A stretch of 64,000 nt of DNA from CAZTAR01 sp043813895 (GCA_043813895.1 JBDRKQ010000102.1:4179-68178); one strand, 5' to 3'. Numbered from the stretch's first letter, positions 1-8,045 are shown. The notes: generated from the sequence alone by a model not told the origin. Numbers and translations: made by a program.

Positions 1-975
1 ACGGACGCGATTCGCCGACTCGTACGCGAAACGACGCTCACGCCCGATCGGCTCGTGCTGCCGCTCTTTCTAGTGGACGGCAAGAACATCGCGGAACCGA
101 TCAGCGCCATGCCCGGCCGCGCACGCCTGTCGATCGACCGGGCCATCGGGGAATGCGAACGGGCCATATCCCTCGGCGTCCGTGCGTTTGACGTCTTCCA
201 GGCGACCGATTCGTCGCTCAAGACGCCGGAAGGCATAGAGGCCCTCAATCCCGAGAACCTCACCTGCCGCGCGGTCCGCGCGATCAAGGCCGCCCTGCCC
301 GAGGCCTGCCTGATCACGGACATCGCGCTCGATCCCTACTCCAGCCTCGGACACGACGGCCTCATCAGCCCCGACGGCGTCGTCCTCAACGACGAGACAG
401 TGGATATCCTGGCGAAGATGGGCGTGCTGCACGCCGAGGCGGGCGCGGACATCGTCTCGCCGTCCGACATGATGGACGGCCGCGTCGGTGCCATCCGCGC
501 GGCACTCGACGCCGCCGGCCGGCACGACGTCGCCATCCTCAGCTACACCGCCAAGTACGCCTCAGCCTTCTACGGCCCCTTCCGCGAAGCGCTCGACTCC
601 GCACCCGGAAACGCGCCGAACGTCCCGAAGGACAAGAAGACCTACCAGATGGACCCGGCCAACGCCCGCGAAGCGTTGATCGAGGCCAGACTGGACATCG
701 ACGAAGGCGCCGACATCCTGATGGTCAAACCCGCCCTCCCCTACCTGGACGTCATCGCGAGATTGCGAACGATGACCGACCTCCCCATCGCCGCCTACCA
801 CGTCAGCGGCGAATACGCCATGATCAAAGCCGCCGCCCAAAACGGCTGGCTGGACGAGCGGCCCTGCATGATCGAATCGCTGACGGCCATCGCCAGGGCT
901 GGGGCGGATGTGATCTTTACGTATGCGGCGCTGGACTACGCCCAATGGTGGCAGGAGGCGTGGGCCGGACAGTAA
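1..975 (+). CDS. hemB: Delta-aminolevulinic acid dehydratase (porphobilinogen synthase), 5' end missing
   Basis: The frame is open from base 1, so the start codon lies upstream of the window. About 324 residues are visible and probably only a few N-terminal residues are missing. HemB condenses two 5-aminolevulinate molecules into porphobilinogen in tetrapyrrole (heme) synthesis in the cytoplasm. The two Schiff-base regions are clear: SYTAKYASAFYGP and ILMVKPALPYLDV, each with its lysine. The metal region reads DIALDPYSSLGHDG, with Asp and Ala where zinc enzymes have a Cys triad, which is the pattern of magnesium-type (Pseudomonas-like) HemB. No other heme gene is nearby. The identification is secure; the metal type is inferred from that motif. 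Confidence 0.96.
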   Translation, partial: TDAIRRLVRETTLTPDRLVLPLFLVDGKNIAEPISAMPGRARLSIDRAIGECERAISLGVRAFDVFQATDSSLKTPEGIEALNPENLTCRAVRAIKAALPEACLITDIALDPYSSLGHDGLISPDGVVLNDETVDILAKMGVLHAEAGADIVSPSDMMDGRVGAIRAALDAAGRHDVAILSYTAKYASAFYGPFREALDSAPGNAPNVPKDKKTYQMDPANAREALIEARLDIDEGADILMVKPALPYLDVIARLRTMTDLPIAAYHVSGEYAMIKAAAQNGWLDERPCMIESLTAIARAGADVIFTYAALDYAQWWQEAWAGQ

Positions 976-982
976 GGAGCAC

Positions 983-1101
983 GCTGGGTGCCATGCCTTC
1001 ACGGCCCGCGCAGCGGGACGGGTAGGCATGTTTGCGAAGGATTCAACATGCTTACCCACGATCCCGACGCGTCGGGACCGCGTGAAAGCATGGCACCCAG
1101 C
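983..1101. repeat. Large palindromic repeat, two inverted hairpin units
   Basis: The outer arms at 983-1003 and 1081-1101 are inverted copies with one mismatch in 21 (GCTGGGTGCCATGC is in the left arm). Inside lie two ~45-bp units in opposite orientation, each bounded by CATGC(T/C)TTCACG-like and GGGTA(A/G)GCATG-like ends. One unit contains the perfect 16-base palindrome TCCCGACGCGTCGGGA (1062-1077). The same unit occurs once more at 8046-8090. The element lies between hemB and the next gene and could act as a REP/MITE-like element or a transcript-end structure. Confidence 0.75.
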
Positions 1102-1146
1102 ACGTACAATCGTAAACGCCGTGAACGAAAACTGAGGGATTGAGTG

Positions 1147-1719
1147 ATGGCTAAGACCATGCGAATCTGCCCCACGTGCGGGTATGCGAACCCTCCACAG
1201 GCGTTCAACTGCGGGCAGTGCGACGTTTTGCTGGTTTGTACGCCGACGAGGGTGCCGGACGCCGGGGAGTCGGGCGAGATCGAGCCTGATGGGAGCGGCA
1301 AGGCGCCGCGGGCTGGTACGGAGGATTTGCTCAAGCGGGTCGTGAGCGAGGCCGGGCTTGAGTATAAGAAGACGCGGAGCGGGTATCGCGTCCTGGTGCC
1401 ACTGGGCGGTGAGCGGAAGCAGAAAGTGCATGTCCTGTTCAACGGGCACGACGACGACGGGCAGGATATCGTCAGCTTTCTTTCGATCTGCGCGCCGGCG
1501 GATGAACGACAGGCGATGACGCTGCTGCGGTTCAATCGGAAGCTGACCTACGCAGCCTTCGCCGTGATGTCGATCGGCGGCGAGGAGCATTTCGTCGTCA
1601 CCGCCAACCAACTGGCGGCCGCGGCGGATGCCGATGAGCTTCGCAAGCAGTTGTTCGAGATAGCCAAGCGCGCCGATGCAGTGGAGGAGCGCCTTGGCGG
1701 GGGGAAGGACACGTACTGA
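1147..1719 (+). CDS. Zinc-ribbon protein with a YbjN/secretion-chaperone-like domain
   Basis: This 190-residue protein starts with a Cys4 zinc ribbon, CPTCG and CGQCD, within its first 30 residues. A low-complexity linker follows, then a domain from about residue 60 with alternating strands and helices. That domain (KRVVSEAGLEYKK...YRVLVPL...FNGHDDDG) recalls the YbjN / type III secretion chaperone-like fold. ATG at 1147 is chosen over GTG at 1144 because both follow the same GAGGG ribosome-binding site at 1134-1138 and ATG is the better codon. The zinc-ribbon call is direct. The chaperone-like fold is inferred from pattern only, and no catalytic residues are seen. The gene stands alone between a palindromic repeat and a convergent gene. 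Confidence 0.6.
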   Translation: MAKTMRICPTCGYANPPQAFNCGQCDVLLVCTPTRVPDAGESGEIEPDGSGKAPRAGTEDLLKRVVSEAGLEYKKTRSGYRVLVPLGGERKQKVHVLFNGHDDDGQDIVSFLSICAPADERQAMTLLRFNRKLTYAAFAVMSIGGEEHFVVTANQLAAAADADELRKQLFEIAKRADAVEERLGGGKDTY

Positions 1720-1778
1720 GACAGCGACCGTCCCCCTTCACACGCTCCTTCACGCGGCCCCCCTTGCACTCTCGCACC

Positions 1779-2252
1779 TCAGAGCTTCTCGGGGATGCCG
1801 TACTTCTTCTTCGCTTCCGGGGTCATTTCCCACAGCACATTCACGATCACCCAGCGGCCGTCCGTTTTGACCATGTGCATGTAGTCGATCCAGTCGTGCA
1901 TTTGCATCTTCACGCTGGCGGCGTTGCCGTACACGTCCAGGATCGAGACGTCGGTCCGGCGTTTGTCGGGGGGCGTTTTGGCGCCATAGCCCTTGCGCGT
2001 CGCCTGCACCAGACCCATCGCGCTGATGTGGTCGATCGTGCCCTTGCCGCTTCGCGGATCAGGCATGAGGGCTCGCTTTGCCAGGTCGGGGTGTAGGGCC
2101 CGTTCCATCCGCTCCCCGTCGCCTTCATACCATCCTTGCCCATAGTCCAGCGCCGTCTTCTTGATCGCCTCTTCGTCGGACATCCCGGCATCCTGACCCG
2201 CCGACAGGATCGCCACGATCGGAAGAACCAATACCAACATCGCCTTGGCCAT
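1779..2252 (-). CDS. Exported NTF2-like protein, putative lumazine-binding family
   Basis: This 157-residue protein has a short hydrophobic N-terminal segment (MAKAMLVLVLPIVAILSAG) that looks like a signal peptide. An NTF2/SnoaL-like cone fold follows. Family-like features are an early helix with DYGQGWYEGD, a following HPDLAKR motif, and late strands ending in IDYMHMVKTDGRWVIVNVLW. This pattern is typical of the putative lumazine-binding (Lumazine_bd_2) group, which are small ligand-binding or enzyme-like domains of mostly unknown role. The gene is monocistronic and convergent with the zinc-ribbon gene. Its function cannot be stated beyond the fold. Confidence 0.7.
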   Translation of the reverse strand: MAKAMLVLVLPIVAILSAGQDAGMSDEEAIKKTALDYGQGWYEGDGERMERALHPDLAKRALMPDPRSGKGTIDHISAMGLVQATRKGYGAKTPPDKRRTDVSILDVYGNAASVKMQMHDWIDYMHMVKTDGRWVIVNVLWEMTPEAKKKYGIPEKL

Positions 2253-2284
2253 CTCAGTGTCTCCTGTGCAAATCAGTCATCCCC

Positions 2285-2304
2285 GTCGGCCACGGGGGGC
2301 CGAC
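2285..2304. repeat. Short GC-rich hairpin
   Basis: GTCGGCC (2285-2291) and GGCCGAC (2298-2304) form a 7-bp stem with a 6-base loop, followed by GCTAT. A related hairpin followed by CTAC occurs at 9699-9720. It is upstream of the NTF2-like gene, so a terminator role for that gene is unlikely. Confidence 0.5.
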
Positions 2305-2459
2305 GCTATAGAGAAGCACGCACTCTCAACCTAAAGTGCGCTAGAGCCCACGGGGAATCCGTGAGCCCCATGCGTCCACCAGGGACAACGCATTGGTTCC
2401 TCCTTCATCACGAACAACGCCGCAGGAGGGGATGGTGCAAGCAGAGCCGCGTACGTAGC

Positions 2460-2554
2460 GATCAGAGCCGCGACCGTCAGGGAGCGGTCAACGGCCATGT
2501 GTGAGGGCCCTCTCGGTGAACAGTGACCGCTTGCTGACGCGCGCGGCTCTGATC
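2460..2554. repeat. Inverted repeat with GAGCCGCG core
   Basis: Bases 2460-2489 and 2525-2554 are inverted copies matching at 26 of 30 positions, including a perfect 13-base run (GATCAGAGCCGCG). Shorter pieces of the same core recur on both sides, at about 2442-2451 and 2561-2610. The arrangement looks like nested or decayed copies of one palindromic element. Similar GAGCCGCG repeats are, to my recollection, common in planctomycete intergenic DNA, but I could not check this. Confidence 0.65.
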
Positions 2555-2643
2555 GATCCGGTCGCGGCTCTCAGCAAGACGGGCGCGGCTCAGCTCAATC
2601 CGGTCACAGCTCTGCCCAAGGAGTCGCCTCCTCACACGGGTTC

Positions 2644-2946
2644 TCAGAGTTCGGCCCGCTTGCGGACGTACTCCGAGACAACGTCGCGGGCGTATTCGAG
2701 AACCTGCTCGGGCGGGTCGTCGGAATCGCACATCTCGGGCGTCTCGACGATGTCGGTTGCCATCTCGTCCCACCACGGGGCGTCGAGGATTTGCCGGCTG
2801 CCTTCGGCGTCGAGGCCTGCCGCGGCCATCTCATCGGTCGTGGGTGTGTCGAAAGTGATTGTCACTGCATCGGTGGTGGCCGGGTTATTCAGGCGAACCC
2901 TCTGCCTGAGGAAGTCCATGATCGCCCGCAGCTCGTCACGGGTCAT
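2644..2946 (-). CDS. Hypothetical 100-residue protein
   Basis: This is a small acidic, soluble protein with no family that I recognise. It starts MTRDELRAIMDFLRQRVRL, a likely helix, and ends in a helix with VLEYARDVVSEYVRKRAEL. ATG at 2946 is chosen over an upstream codon at 2991 because GGAAAGGA lies about 7 bases before it. No signal peptide, membrane segment or metal motif is visible. Its neighbours are the repeat-rich stretch downstream and the anion transporter upstream, separated by about 90 bases. Coding is supported by good codon-position composition and a proper ribosome-binding site; the function is unknown. Confidence 0.55.
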   Translation of the reverse strand: MTRDELRAIMDFLRQRVRLNNPATTDAVTITFDTPTTDEMAAAGLDAEGSRQILDAPWWDEMATDIVETPEMCDSDDPPEQVLEYARDVVSEYVRKRAEL

Positions 2947-3039
2947 AATGACGGTTCCTTTCCGTGCTTCTTGAAGACTGCTCCTCTCCACGCTCGTGAA
3001 CTACACAGGCCGGGCTCAGGAGAGTTGCGGGCGCCTCCC

Positions 3040-4563
3040 TCAGGGTGCTACAGCGACGGGCATCCCCATCAGGGGCCACACCAACCAGGCGAAGAACGCC
3101 AACACGATCATCAACAGAACACTGGCCGGGATGCCGACAAGGAAAAACTGTCCCGAAGTGAACTGCTTGCTCTCATAGGCGATCGCGTTGGGCGCCGCGC
3201 CGACCAGCAGCAGGAAAGGCATCCCGGCGGTGACGAGGGAAGAGAACAGGATGACCTCCGGGGCCACGCCGAGATAAGGCGCGATGACCAACGCCACGGG
3301 CAGCGATATCGCAATCGCCGCAACATTCATGATGAGGTTGGTCATGACGAGAACGAAGAAAGCCGTTCCCATGACGAATACGAACCAGTGAGCTTCCTCG
3401 AAGAGCCCCAACCACTCGATGGCCATCCACGTCGCGGCGCCGGTCTCCCACAGGCAGAAACCGATACTCATGGCGCCGCCGAACAGCAGGATGATATTCC
3501 AGGGGATGTCCTCCAGGTCCTTAATCGTCAGAATCCTGAGCACAAAGAACAGGACCGTCGCGACGAGGATGATCGCGCTCTTGTTCAGGGGCTCAAGCGC
3601 GGGAACGAAGGAACGCAGACTCATGATCACGATGGCTGAGAGGACGATCACCAACGAGACGACTTCTCTTGTACTGATTGGCCCAAGCTTGCTGTAGAGC
3701 ATTTCGGCCCGTTGCCTGAGGCCGGGAATCGTCTTTCTCTCAGGCTTGAAGACGATCATGCAGAACAGCCACAACAGGAGCACCATGAGGAGCCCAATCG
3801 GGGCCATGTAGTACGAGAGCTCGAAGAATGATATCTCGCGCCCGACGATGTCCTGGTAGAAGCCGATGGCGACGGCGCCGCGCGCCGCTCCGAGGAGTGT
3901 GATGATACTGCCCGCACCCGCAACGAAGGCCATGCCGATGAACAGGCCCTTGCCGAAGCGCGTGGGTTTGTCATCCTCCTCGTAGAGAGCGTAGATCGCC
4001 ATCAGCAGCGGATAGATCGTGGCAGCGACAGCGGTGTGCGCCATGATCAATGTCAGCGCGGCGGTGATGACGAAACTGCCGAGATAGATCATGCTGGTTC
4101 GCTCGCCCACGGTGACCAACATGCGATAGGCCATTCGTTTGGTGAGGCCGGTCCGGGAGAAGACCATGCCGAATGTAATCGAGCCGATGATGAACCAGAC
4201 GGACGGATCCATGAAGTCGCCGAACGCGACTTTTGCCGGCCTGATCAGAAACAGAACCTGGATGACGCCGATGAGAATACCGGTGACGCCGATCGGCACG
4301 ACCTCGAAGACCCACCATGTCGCCGCAAGCAGGAACAGGGCGAGCGCGGCCTGGCCCTGGCGCGACAATTCGAATTCTTTACCCTGCGGATCTACGGCAA
4401 CCGGAAAGGTCGGGGCGAGATAAACGATACAGAACAACGCAAGGCCGAGGGCCATCCAGAGATGCTTGCTCCAGCTCACCCATCGCGTTCTTCCCGCCAA
4501 ATGCACGCTTGATGCACCTGCGGATGCACTATCGCCGTGTTCTGTCATCTTCTGGCTGCTCAT
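3040..4563 (-). CDS. SLC13/DASS-family sodium:anion symporter
   Basis: This is a 507-residue inner-membrane protein with about 11-12 hydrophobic segments. It matches the divalent-anion:sodium symporter family, which imports sulfate, phosphate or dicarboxylates with sodium. Family-like features are FEVVPIGVTGILIGVIQ near the start of the transport domain and a late TNLIMNVAAIAISLPVALVIAP helix. The in-frame TTG at 4611 overlaps the stop of the upstream CBS gene (TTGA). I prefer ATG at 4563, with GGAAGA about 11 bases before it, because the extra 16 residues look unstructured. The pairing with a CBS protein suggests nucleotide-dependent control of transport, which is inference. The substrate cannot be read from sequence. 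Confidence 0.85.
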   Translation of the reverse strand: MSSQKMTEHGDSASAGASSVHLAGRTRWVSWSKHLWMALGLALFCIVYLAPTFPVAVDPQGKEFELSRQGQAALALFLLAATWWVFEVVPIGVTGILIGVIQVLFLIRPAKVAFGDFMDPSVWFIIGSITFGMVFSRTGLTKRMAYRMLVTVGERTSMIYLGSFVITAALTLIMAHTAVAATIYPLLMAIYALYEEDDKPTRFGKGLFIGMAFVAGAGSIITLLGAARGAVAIGFYQDIVGREISFFELSYYMAPIGLLMVLLLWLFCMIVFKPERKTIPGLRQRAEMLYSKLGPISTREVVSLVIVLSAIVIMSLRSFVPALEPLNKSAIILVATVLFFVLRILTIKDLEDIPWNIILLFGGAMSIGFCLWETGAATWMAIEWLGLFEEAHWFVFVMGTAFFVLVMTNLIMNVAAIAISLPVALVIAPYLGVAPEVILFSSLVTAGMPFLLLVGAAPNAIAYESKQFTSGQFFLVGIPASVLLMIVLAFFAWLVWPLMGMPVAVAP

Positions 4564-4607
4564 CGGCGTTGCAGTCTTCCGTGGAAGGACGCGCAGAAAC
4601 TCATCCG

Positions 4608-5144
4608 TCAAGGCGGCAAGACAAGAGATATCTCGTTCAGCACGTCCACTGAGCGCACCACACCGACGACGTTGCCCTCCTTAAGCACGGGAAGCAAGCT
4701 GGTGTTCTGGTCGACCATCTCGTAGATGGTCTTCATCATATGATCATCGTAATCAATCGTGGCTCTGATGGGGATCATGAACTCCTTGACAAGCCTCTTG
4801 GACCGCTCTCGGATGCGCCCGATAAGCTTGTCATCCGACAGGGCCGTGAGGTTCGGGTCGATGTCGACGTTGAAGAGCTTTCGGCTGTAGTCCAGCGACC
4901 CGCTGACCAGGAATCTCGGCTCGAGGCCGCGCATGATGTCCCGCCGCCTGAGCATTCCCAGCAGATCGCTGAAGTCGTCATCAAAGACCAAAGCCACCCG
5001 CGGAAGAGACAGTTGCTTCTTTCTCAGGATCTGTACCGACATCTCCATGATGGCGTCGCGAAGGGTAAGTGTCTCGCTGATGCAAGGGTATTCCTCAAGC
5101 GGAACCATGATGTCCTGAACGAGTTTCTCGGCGAGGTTTCCCAT
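4608..5144 (-). CDS. CBS-domain pair protein
   Basis: This 178-residue protein consists of two CBS motifs. The first covers about residues 10-75 (LVQDIMVPLEEYPCISETLTL...FSDLLGMLRRRDIM) and the second about residues 115-175 (VKEFMIPIRATIDYDDHMMKT...GNVVGVVRSVDVL). CBS pairs bind adenosine nucleotides and usually regulate a fused or partner protein. ATG at 5144 is chosen because a clear GGAGG lies 7 bases upstream; an upstream in-frame codon at 5237 has no such site. The stop overlaps a possible TTG start of the downstream transporter, so the two genes are probably co-transcribed and act together. The partner relationship is inferred from position. Confidence 0.85.
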   Translation of the reverse strand: MGNLAEKLVQDIMVPLEEYPCISETLTLRDAIMEMSVQILRKKQLSLPRVALVFDDDFSDLLGMLRRRDIMRGLEPRFLVSGSLDYSRKLFNVDIDPNLTALSDDKLIGRIRERSKRLVKEFMIPIRATIDYDDHMMKTIYEMVDQNTSLLPVLKEGNVVGVVRSVDVLNEISLVLPP

Positions 5145-5457
5145 CTGCAGCCTCCGTCCCAGGAATCGTACAGAGCCGCCGCATCGTCCGCAAGCACCAG
5201 GGGGCAGTGCTTCTAGAGCTTTGTCATTCCGCGGCATGGCCGCCCGCCATTCAGCGGTGACTCGCGCGCTGGGGCCTTCTCTTCAGACGCTCCGCAACGG
5301 ATAACGCGACTGCTTCCGCCCCATCGCCGTCCTCCGCGCCGTCGACGACATGCTTGCCATCGCCGCCGAGGGCTGGGACAATCGTTCGTTGCACGTCGGC
5401 GGTGGAACGGTCGGCGCGGCGTCGGTACGATGTCGCTGACGGCGTGAAAGGTGTGTC
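5145..5457. other. Intergenic region between divergent CBS and cupin genes
   Basis: This ~310-bp region separates a minus-strand and a plus-strand gene, so promoters for both are expected here. Short open frames exist on both strands, but none continues for long with recognisable homology. I see no strong sigma-70 pair. Confidence 0.4.
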
Positions 5458-5811
5458 ATGAACCTGCACTCGATTGAATCGCGTTCCCAAGGCGAAGTGG
5501 CCATGGAAGGAGCCAGCCGTGTGAAGATGCGGATGCTTATCGGGCCGGACCATGGGGCGCCGAACTTCCACATGCGGCACTTCGAGATCGCGCCCGGCGG
5601 ACACACGCCGCTCCATGAGCACGATTACGAGCACGAGGTCCTGATCCTCGAGGGCGAGGGCATCGTGACGTACGGCCAGGGCCAACGGCATTTCAAGGCA
5701 GGCGACGTGATCTTCATGCCGGCCAACGAGAAGCACCAGTTTGCCTGCACGGGGACCTCGCCATGCGCGTTCATCTGTTTGATTCCCGCGCCGAAGGACT
5801 GTTCAATCTGA
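5458..5811 (+). CDS. Small cupin-domain protein
   Basis: This 117-residue protein is a single cupin (double-stranded beta-helix) domain. Cupin motif 1 is visible as GGHTPLHEHDYEHEVLILEGEG, with the three metal-binding positions H, H and E. Motif 2 follows as KAGDVIFMPANEKHQF with its conserved His. Such proteins bind a divalent metal and act as small dioxygenases, isomerases or ligand sensors; the sequence alone does not say which. It starts at ATG 5458, preceded by GAAAGGTGTGTC. The gene lies just upstream of the pseudouridine synthase on the same strand, with about 70 bases between them. Confidence 0.85.
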   Translation: MNLHSIESRSQGEVAMEGASRVKMRMLIGPDHGAPNFHMRHFEIAPGGHTPLHEHDYEHEVLILEGEGIVTYGQGQRHFKAGDVIFMPANEKHQFACTGTSPCAFICLIPAPKDCSI

Positions 5812-5881
5812 CGCGGATTGCGCCTCGCGGTGTCCGAACCTGGCAGAGTGCGGCTTGAGTCCGAACCTGGGGTCGCCAGCA

Positions 5882-6604
5882 ATGGATTTCTCGGTCAAGC
5901 CCAACCATCGCATCTCGTATGAGATTCGCCATGCCGACGAGGACGTCCTTGCCGTCGAGAAGCCGTCCGGCGTGGTCACGCAACCGGGAAAGAAACACGA
6001 GCACGACAGCCTGCTCAACGGCCTCTTCTGCGAGTACGGCACGCGGCTGCAAAACCTCGGCGAGTCGCGCGGCTGGGGCCTGCTCCACCGCTTGGACAAG
6101 GACACCTCCGGGCTGGTGCTGGTGGCGCTCGGGGTTCGGGCGTACGAACACCTGCTCGAGCAATTCAAGAAGCGAGGCATCCGGAAGGTGTACTGGGCCA
6201 TCGTGGCGGGTTCGCCCAGACCTGCCCAGGGTGTAATCCAGAAGCCGATTTTGGAAATCGTCGGCCGCACCAAGCGTGCCGTGATAGACCGGAAGGGAAA
6301 GCAGGCCATCACCGCGTACCGCATCCTGCAATCCGGCATCGGCGTGTCGCTGATCGAGGCGCGTCCGAAGACCGGCCGGCTTCACCAGATTCGACTGCAT
6401 ATGGCGGATCACGGGTTTGCTATTCTGGGTGACCCAATCTACGGCGAGCGGCTCGGCCGACCGCGGGTGCCGCGTCTGTGTCTGCACGCCGCCGGGCTCT
6501 CCTACATCCACCCGAAGACCGGTCACCGCGTCACGGTGCAGTCACCGTGGCCGCGAGATCTCCTGCGGACACTGAAGCGATTCGGCTTCGAGCCGCCCAC
6601 GTGA
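5882..6604 (+). CDS. RluA-family RNA pseudouridine synthase
   Basis: This 240-residue protein isomerises specific uridines to pseudouridine in rRNA or tRNA. The signature HRLDKDTSGLVL is present with the catalytic Asp at about residue 72. Further family motifs are the KPSGVVTQPG region near residue 28 and the late GRLHQIRLHMADHGFAILGDPIYG motif. There is no N-terminal S4 domain, so it belongs to the shorter RluA/TruC-like group and its target site cannot be assigned. ATG at 5882 is chosen; a TTG at 5855 would add nine residues. It may be co-transcribed with the cupin gene. Confidence 0.92.
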   Translation: MDFSVKPNHRISYEIRHADEDVLAVEKPSGVVTQPGKKHEHDSLLNGLFCEYGTRLQNLGESRGWGLLHRLDKDTSGLVLVALGVRAYEHLLEQFKKRGIRKVYWAIVAGSPRPAQGVIQKPILEIVGRTKRAVIDRKGKQAITAYRILQSGIGVSLIEARPKTGRLHQIRLHMADHGFAILGDPIYGERLGRPRVPRLCLHAAGLSYIHPKTGHRVTVQSPWPRDLLRTLKRFGFEPPT

Positions 6605-6741
6605 GAACGCTCCTGAAATCGTCGCGCGTGGGGAAATTCCGGAGGCAACAAGGCTGGAGAAGACGTAACGGATGCTGTAACGTATGGAGACGCGCAATGT
6701 CAGCGGGGAGTTCGGTGTAACGGACGGGCAGCGAGGTTCGG

Positions 6742-7392
6742 ATGGGTAAGCATCAGGGAAGTTCGTCGAAGCGAGCGGGGTCAGGCGCGTCGCTGCGCGG
6801 ACGGGACCGGGCCGACCGGCGCGAGGCCATTGCGCGTCGCAAGGGGAAGGAGACCGGGGAGGATTCGTGGTTTCGCGGCAAGCGCCCGATCTTTCGGTTT
6901 GTCGCAGTCTTCGCGGTGTTGGTCATCGCCTTCAACATCTTCTTCTACGCCTGGTTCAAAGAGAGTTCGGCTTTTCAGGCGTATCTCCATCTCAACGCGA
7001 GCGTCTCCGGGATGATCCTGCGGCTGCTCGGCGAGGATATGTCGGTCGCCGGGGCGTCGATTTCATCTCCGCGCTTTTCACTCGTCATTGCCCTGGGGTG
7101 CGATGCGATCCAGCCCACGGCACTGTTCGTCTGCGCGGTCCTGGCCTCGCCGGTTTCTTTCAAGTCGAAATGGCCGGGCCTGCTCGTCGGGGCGCCCCTG
7201 TTACTTGTCACCAATCTGGTGAGGATCGTCAGTCTGTACTACGCCGGGGTGGCGTTCTCCGAGGAGACGTTCAAGATCCTGCACGTGGATGTGTGGCAGG
7301 CGGCGTTTATCTTCCTCGCGCTGTTGTTCTGGATTCTGTGGGCACGGAGCGCCCGACAGTCCTATCTGAAGAAAGCCGATGCTTCAACGTAG
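6742..7392 (+). CDS. Exosortase/archaeosortase-family transpeptidase
   Basis: This 216-residue membrane protein has a basic, cytosolic N-terminal ~50 residues, then about five hydrophobic helices. The three catalytic positions of the exosortase family are present: Cys in LGCDAIQPTALF, Arg in TNLVRIVSLYY and His in KILHVDVWQ. Exosortases are thought to cleave C-terminal sorting signals (PEP-CTERM-like) and link exported proteins to the envelope. The start at 6742 has CGAGG five bases upstream. The next gene overlaps its end and encodes a membrane partner. No polysaccharide locus and no sorting-signal substrate is seen in the window, so the subtype (perhaps XrtH-like) is uncertain. Confidence 0.85.
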   Translation: MGKHQGSSSKRAGSGASLRGRDRADRREAIARRKGKETGEDSWFRGKRPIFRFVAVFAVLVIAFNIFFYAWFKESSAFQAYLHLNASVSGMILRLLGEDMSVAGASISSPRFSLVIALGCDAIQPTALFVCAVLASPVSFKSKWPGLLVGAPLLLVTNLVRIVSLYYAGVAFSEETFKILHVDVWQAAFIFLALLFWILWARSARQSYLKKADAST

Positions 7393-7993
7393 GCCGATCA
7401 CGGGCTTCTTCCTCAAGCTGACCCTGCTCTACGGGCTGCTGCTCGTTCCCTGGCCCGGTCTTAGCACCGCGTACCTGGGGTGCCTGCACTGGGCAGGCAA
7501 CCATCTGTACGGCTCGTTCGGCTCGAACGGGCTGGTCCACCTCGACGTCGCCCCCGAAGGCATGGGCCAGTGGAATACGCTGGTCATGTTGATGAACCAA
7601 TCCTCCGGGGTCCGCGCCGGCCTCCTGTATCAGAGCCGGCAGGACTACCTCGCGACGGCGCTGGTCCTGTCGCTGATTCTCGCCACGCCGATCCCGTGGA
7701 AGCGGCGGTGGAAGGCGCTGCTCTGGGGGCTGCTGGCGATTCACGGGTTCGTCGCTTTCCGCCTGCTGATCTGGCTGATCGACGTGTTCTCCGGCGACAA
7801 CACACTGGCGATCTTCACGCTCAGCCAGGCCGCCAAATCCGTCATCCATGTGTGCGCGAATGCGCTTCTCGTCGCGCCGGAGGCGACGTTCGTCGTGCCG
7901 GTGCCGATCTGGATCCTGGTGACGATCCGCCGCGCGGACGTTAGGCGGTGGAGAGAGATGATCGAGAGTGGTAGGAACGGCGGGCGGAATTGA
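7379..7993 (+). CDS. Exosortase-associated integral membrane protein
   Basis: This 204-residue protein has about four hydrophobic segments, at roughly residues 10-35, 87-105, 112-132 and 160-185. It overlaps the exosortase gene by 14 bases in another frame, so the two are almost surely translated together. Small membrane proteins of this size often accompany some exosortases. The segment between helices 1 and 2 is predicted to be outside and contains HWAGNHLYGSFGSNG. I see no catalytic motif, and the role as an exosortase partner is inferred from gene order. Confidence 0.7.
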   Translation: MLQRRPITGFFLKLTLLYGLLLVPWPGLSTAYLGCLHWAGNHLYGSFGSNGLVHLDVAPEGMGQWNTLVMLMNQSSGVRAGLLYQSRQDYLATALVLSLILATPIPWKRRWKALLWGLLAIHGFVAFRLLIWLIDVFSGDNTLAIFTLSQAAKSVIHVCANALLVAPEATFVVPVPIWILVTIRRADVRRWREMIESGRNGGRN

Positions 7994-8045
7994 GAATGGA
8001 GGACTGAGAATGTAGAAGGGGCGCGCAGGATGCGTCCAACCGATT

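Larger units (their letters stand above)
2253..2643. other. Non-coding stretch filled with palindromic repeats
   Basis: No convincing gene is present in this ~390-bp stretch. It holds a short hairpin (2285-2304), a 30-base imperfect inverted repeat (2460-2489 and 2525-2554), and extra scattered copies of the CGCGGCTC / GAGCCGCG core at about 2442, 2563 and 2584. The upstream region of the NTF2-like gene must also lie here, but no clear promoter was found. Confidence 0.6.
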
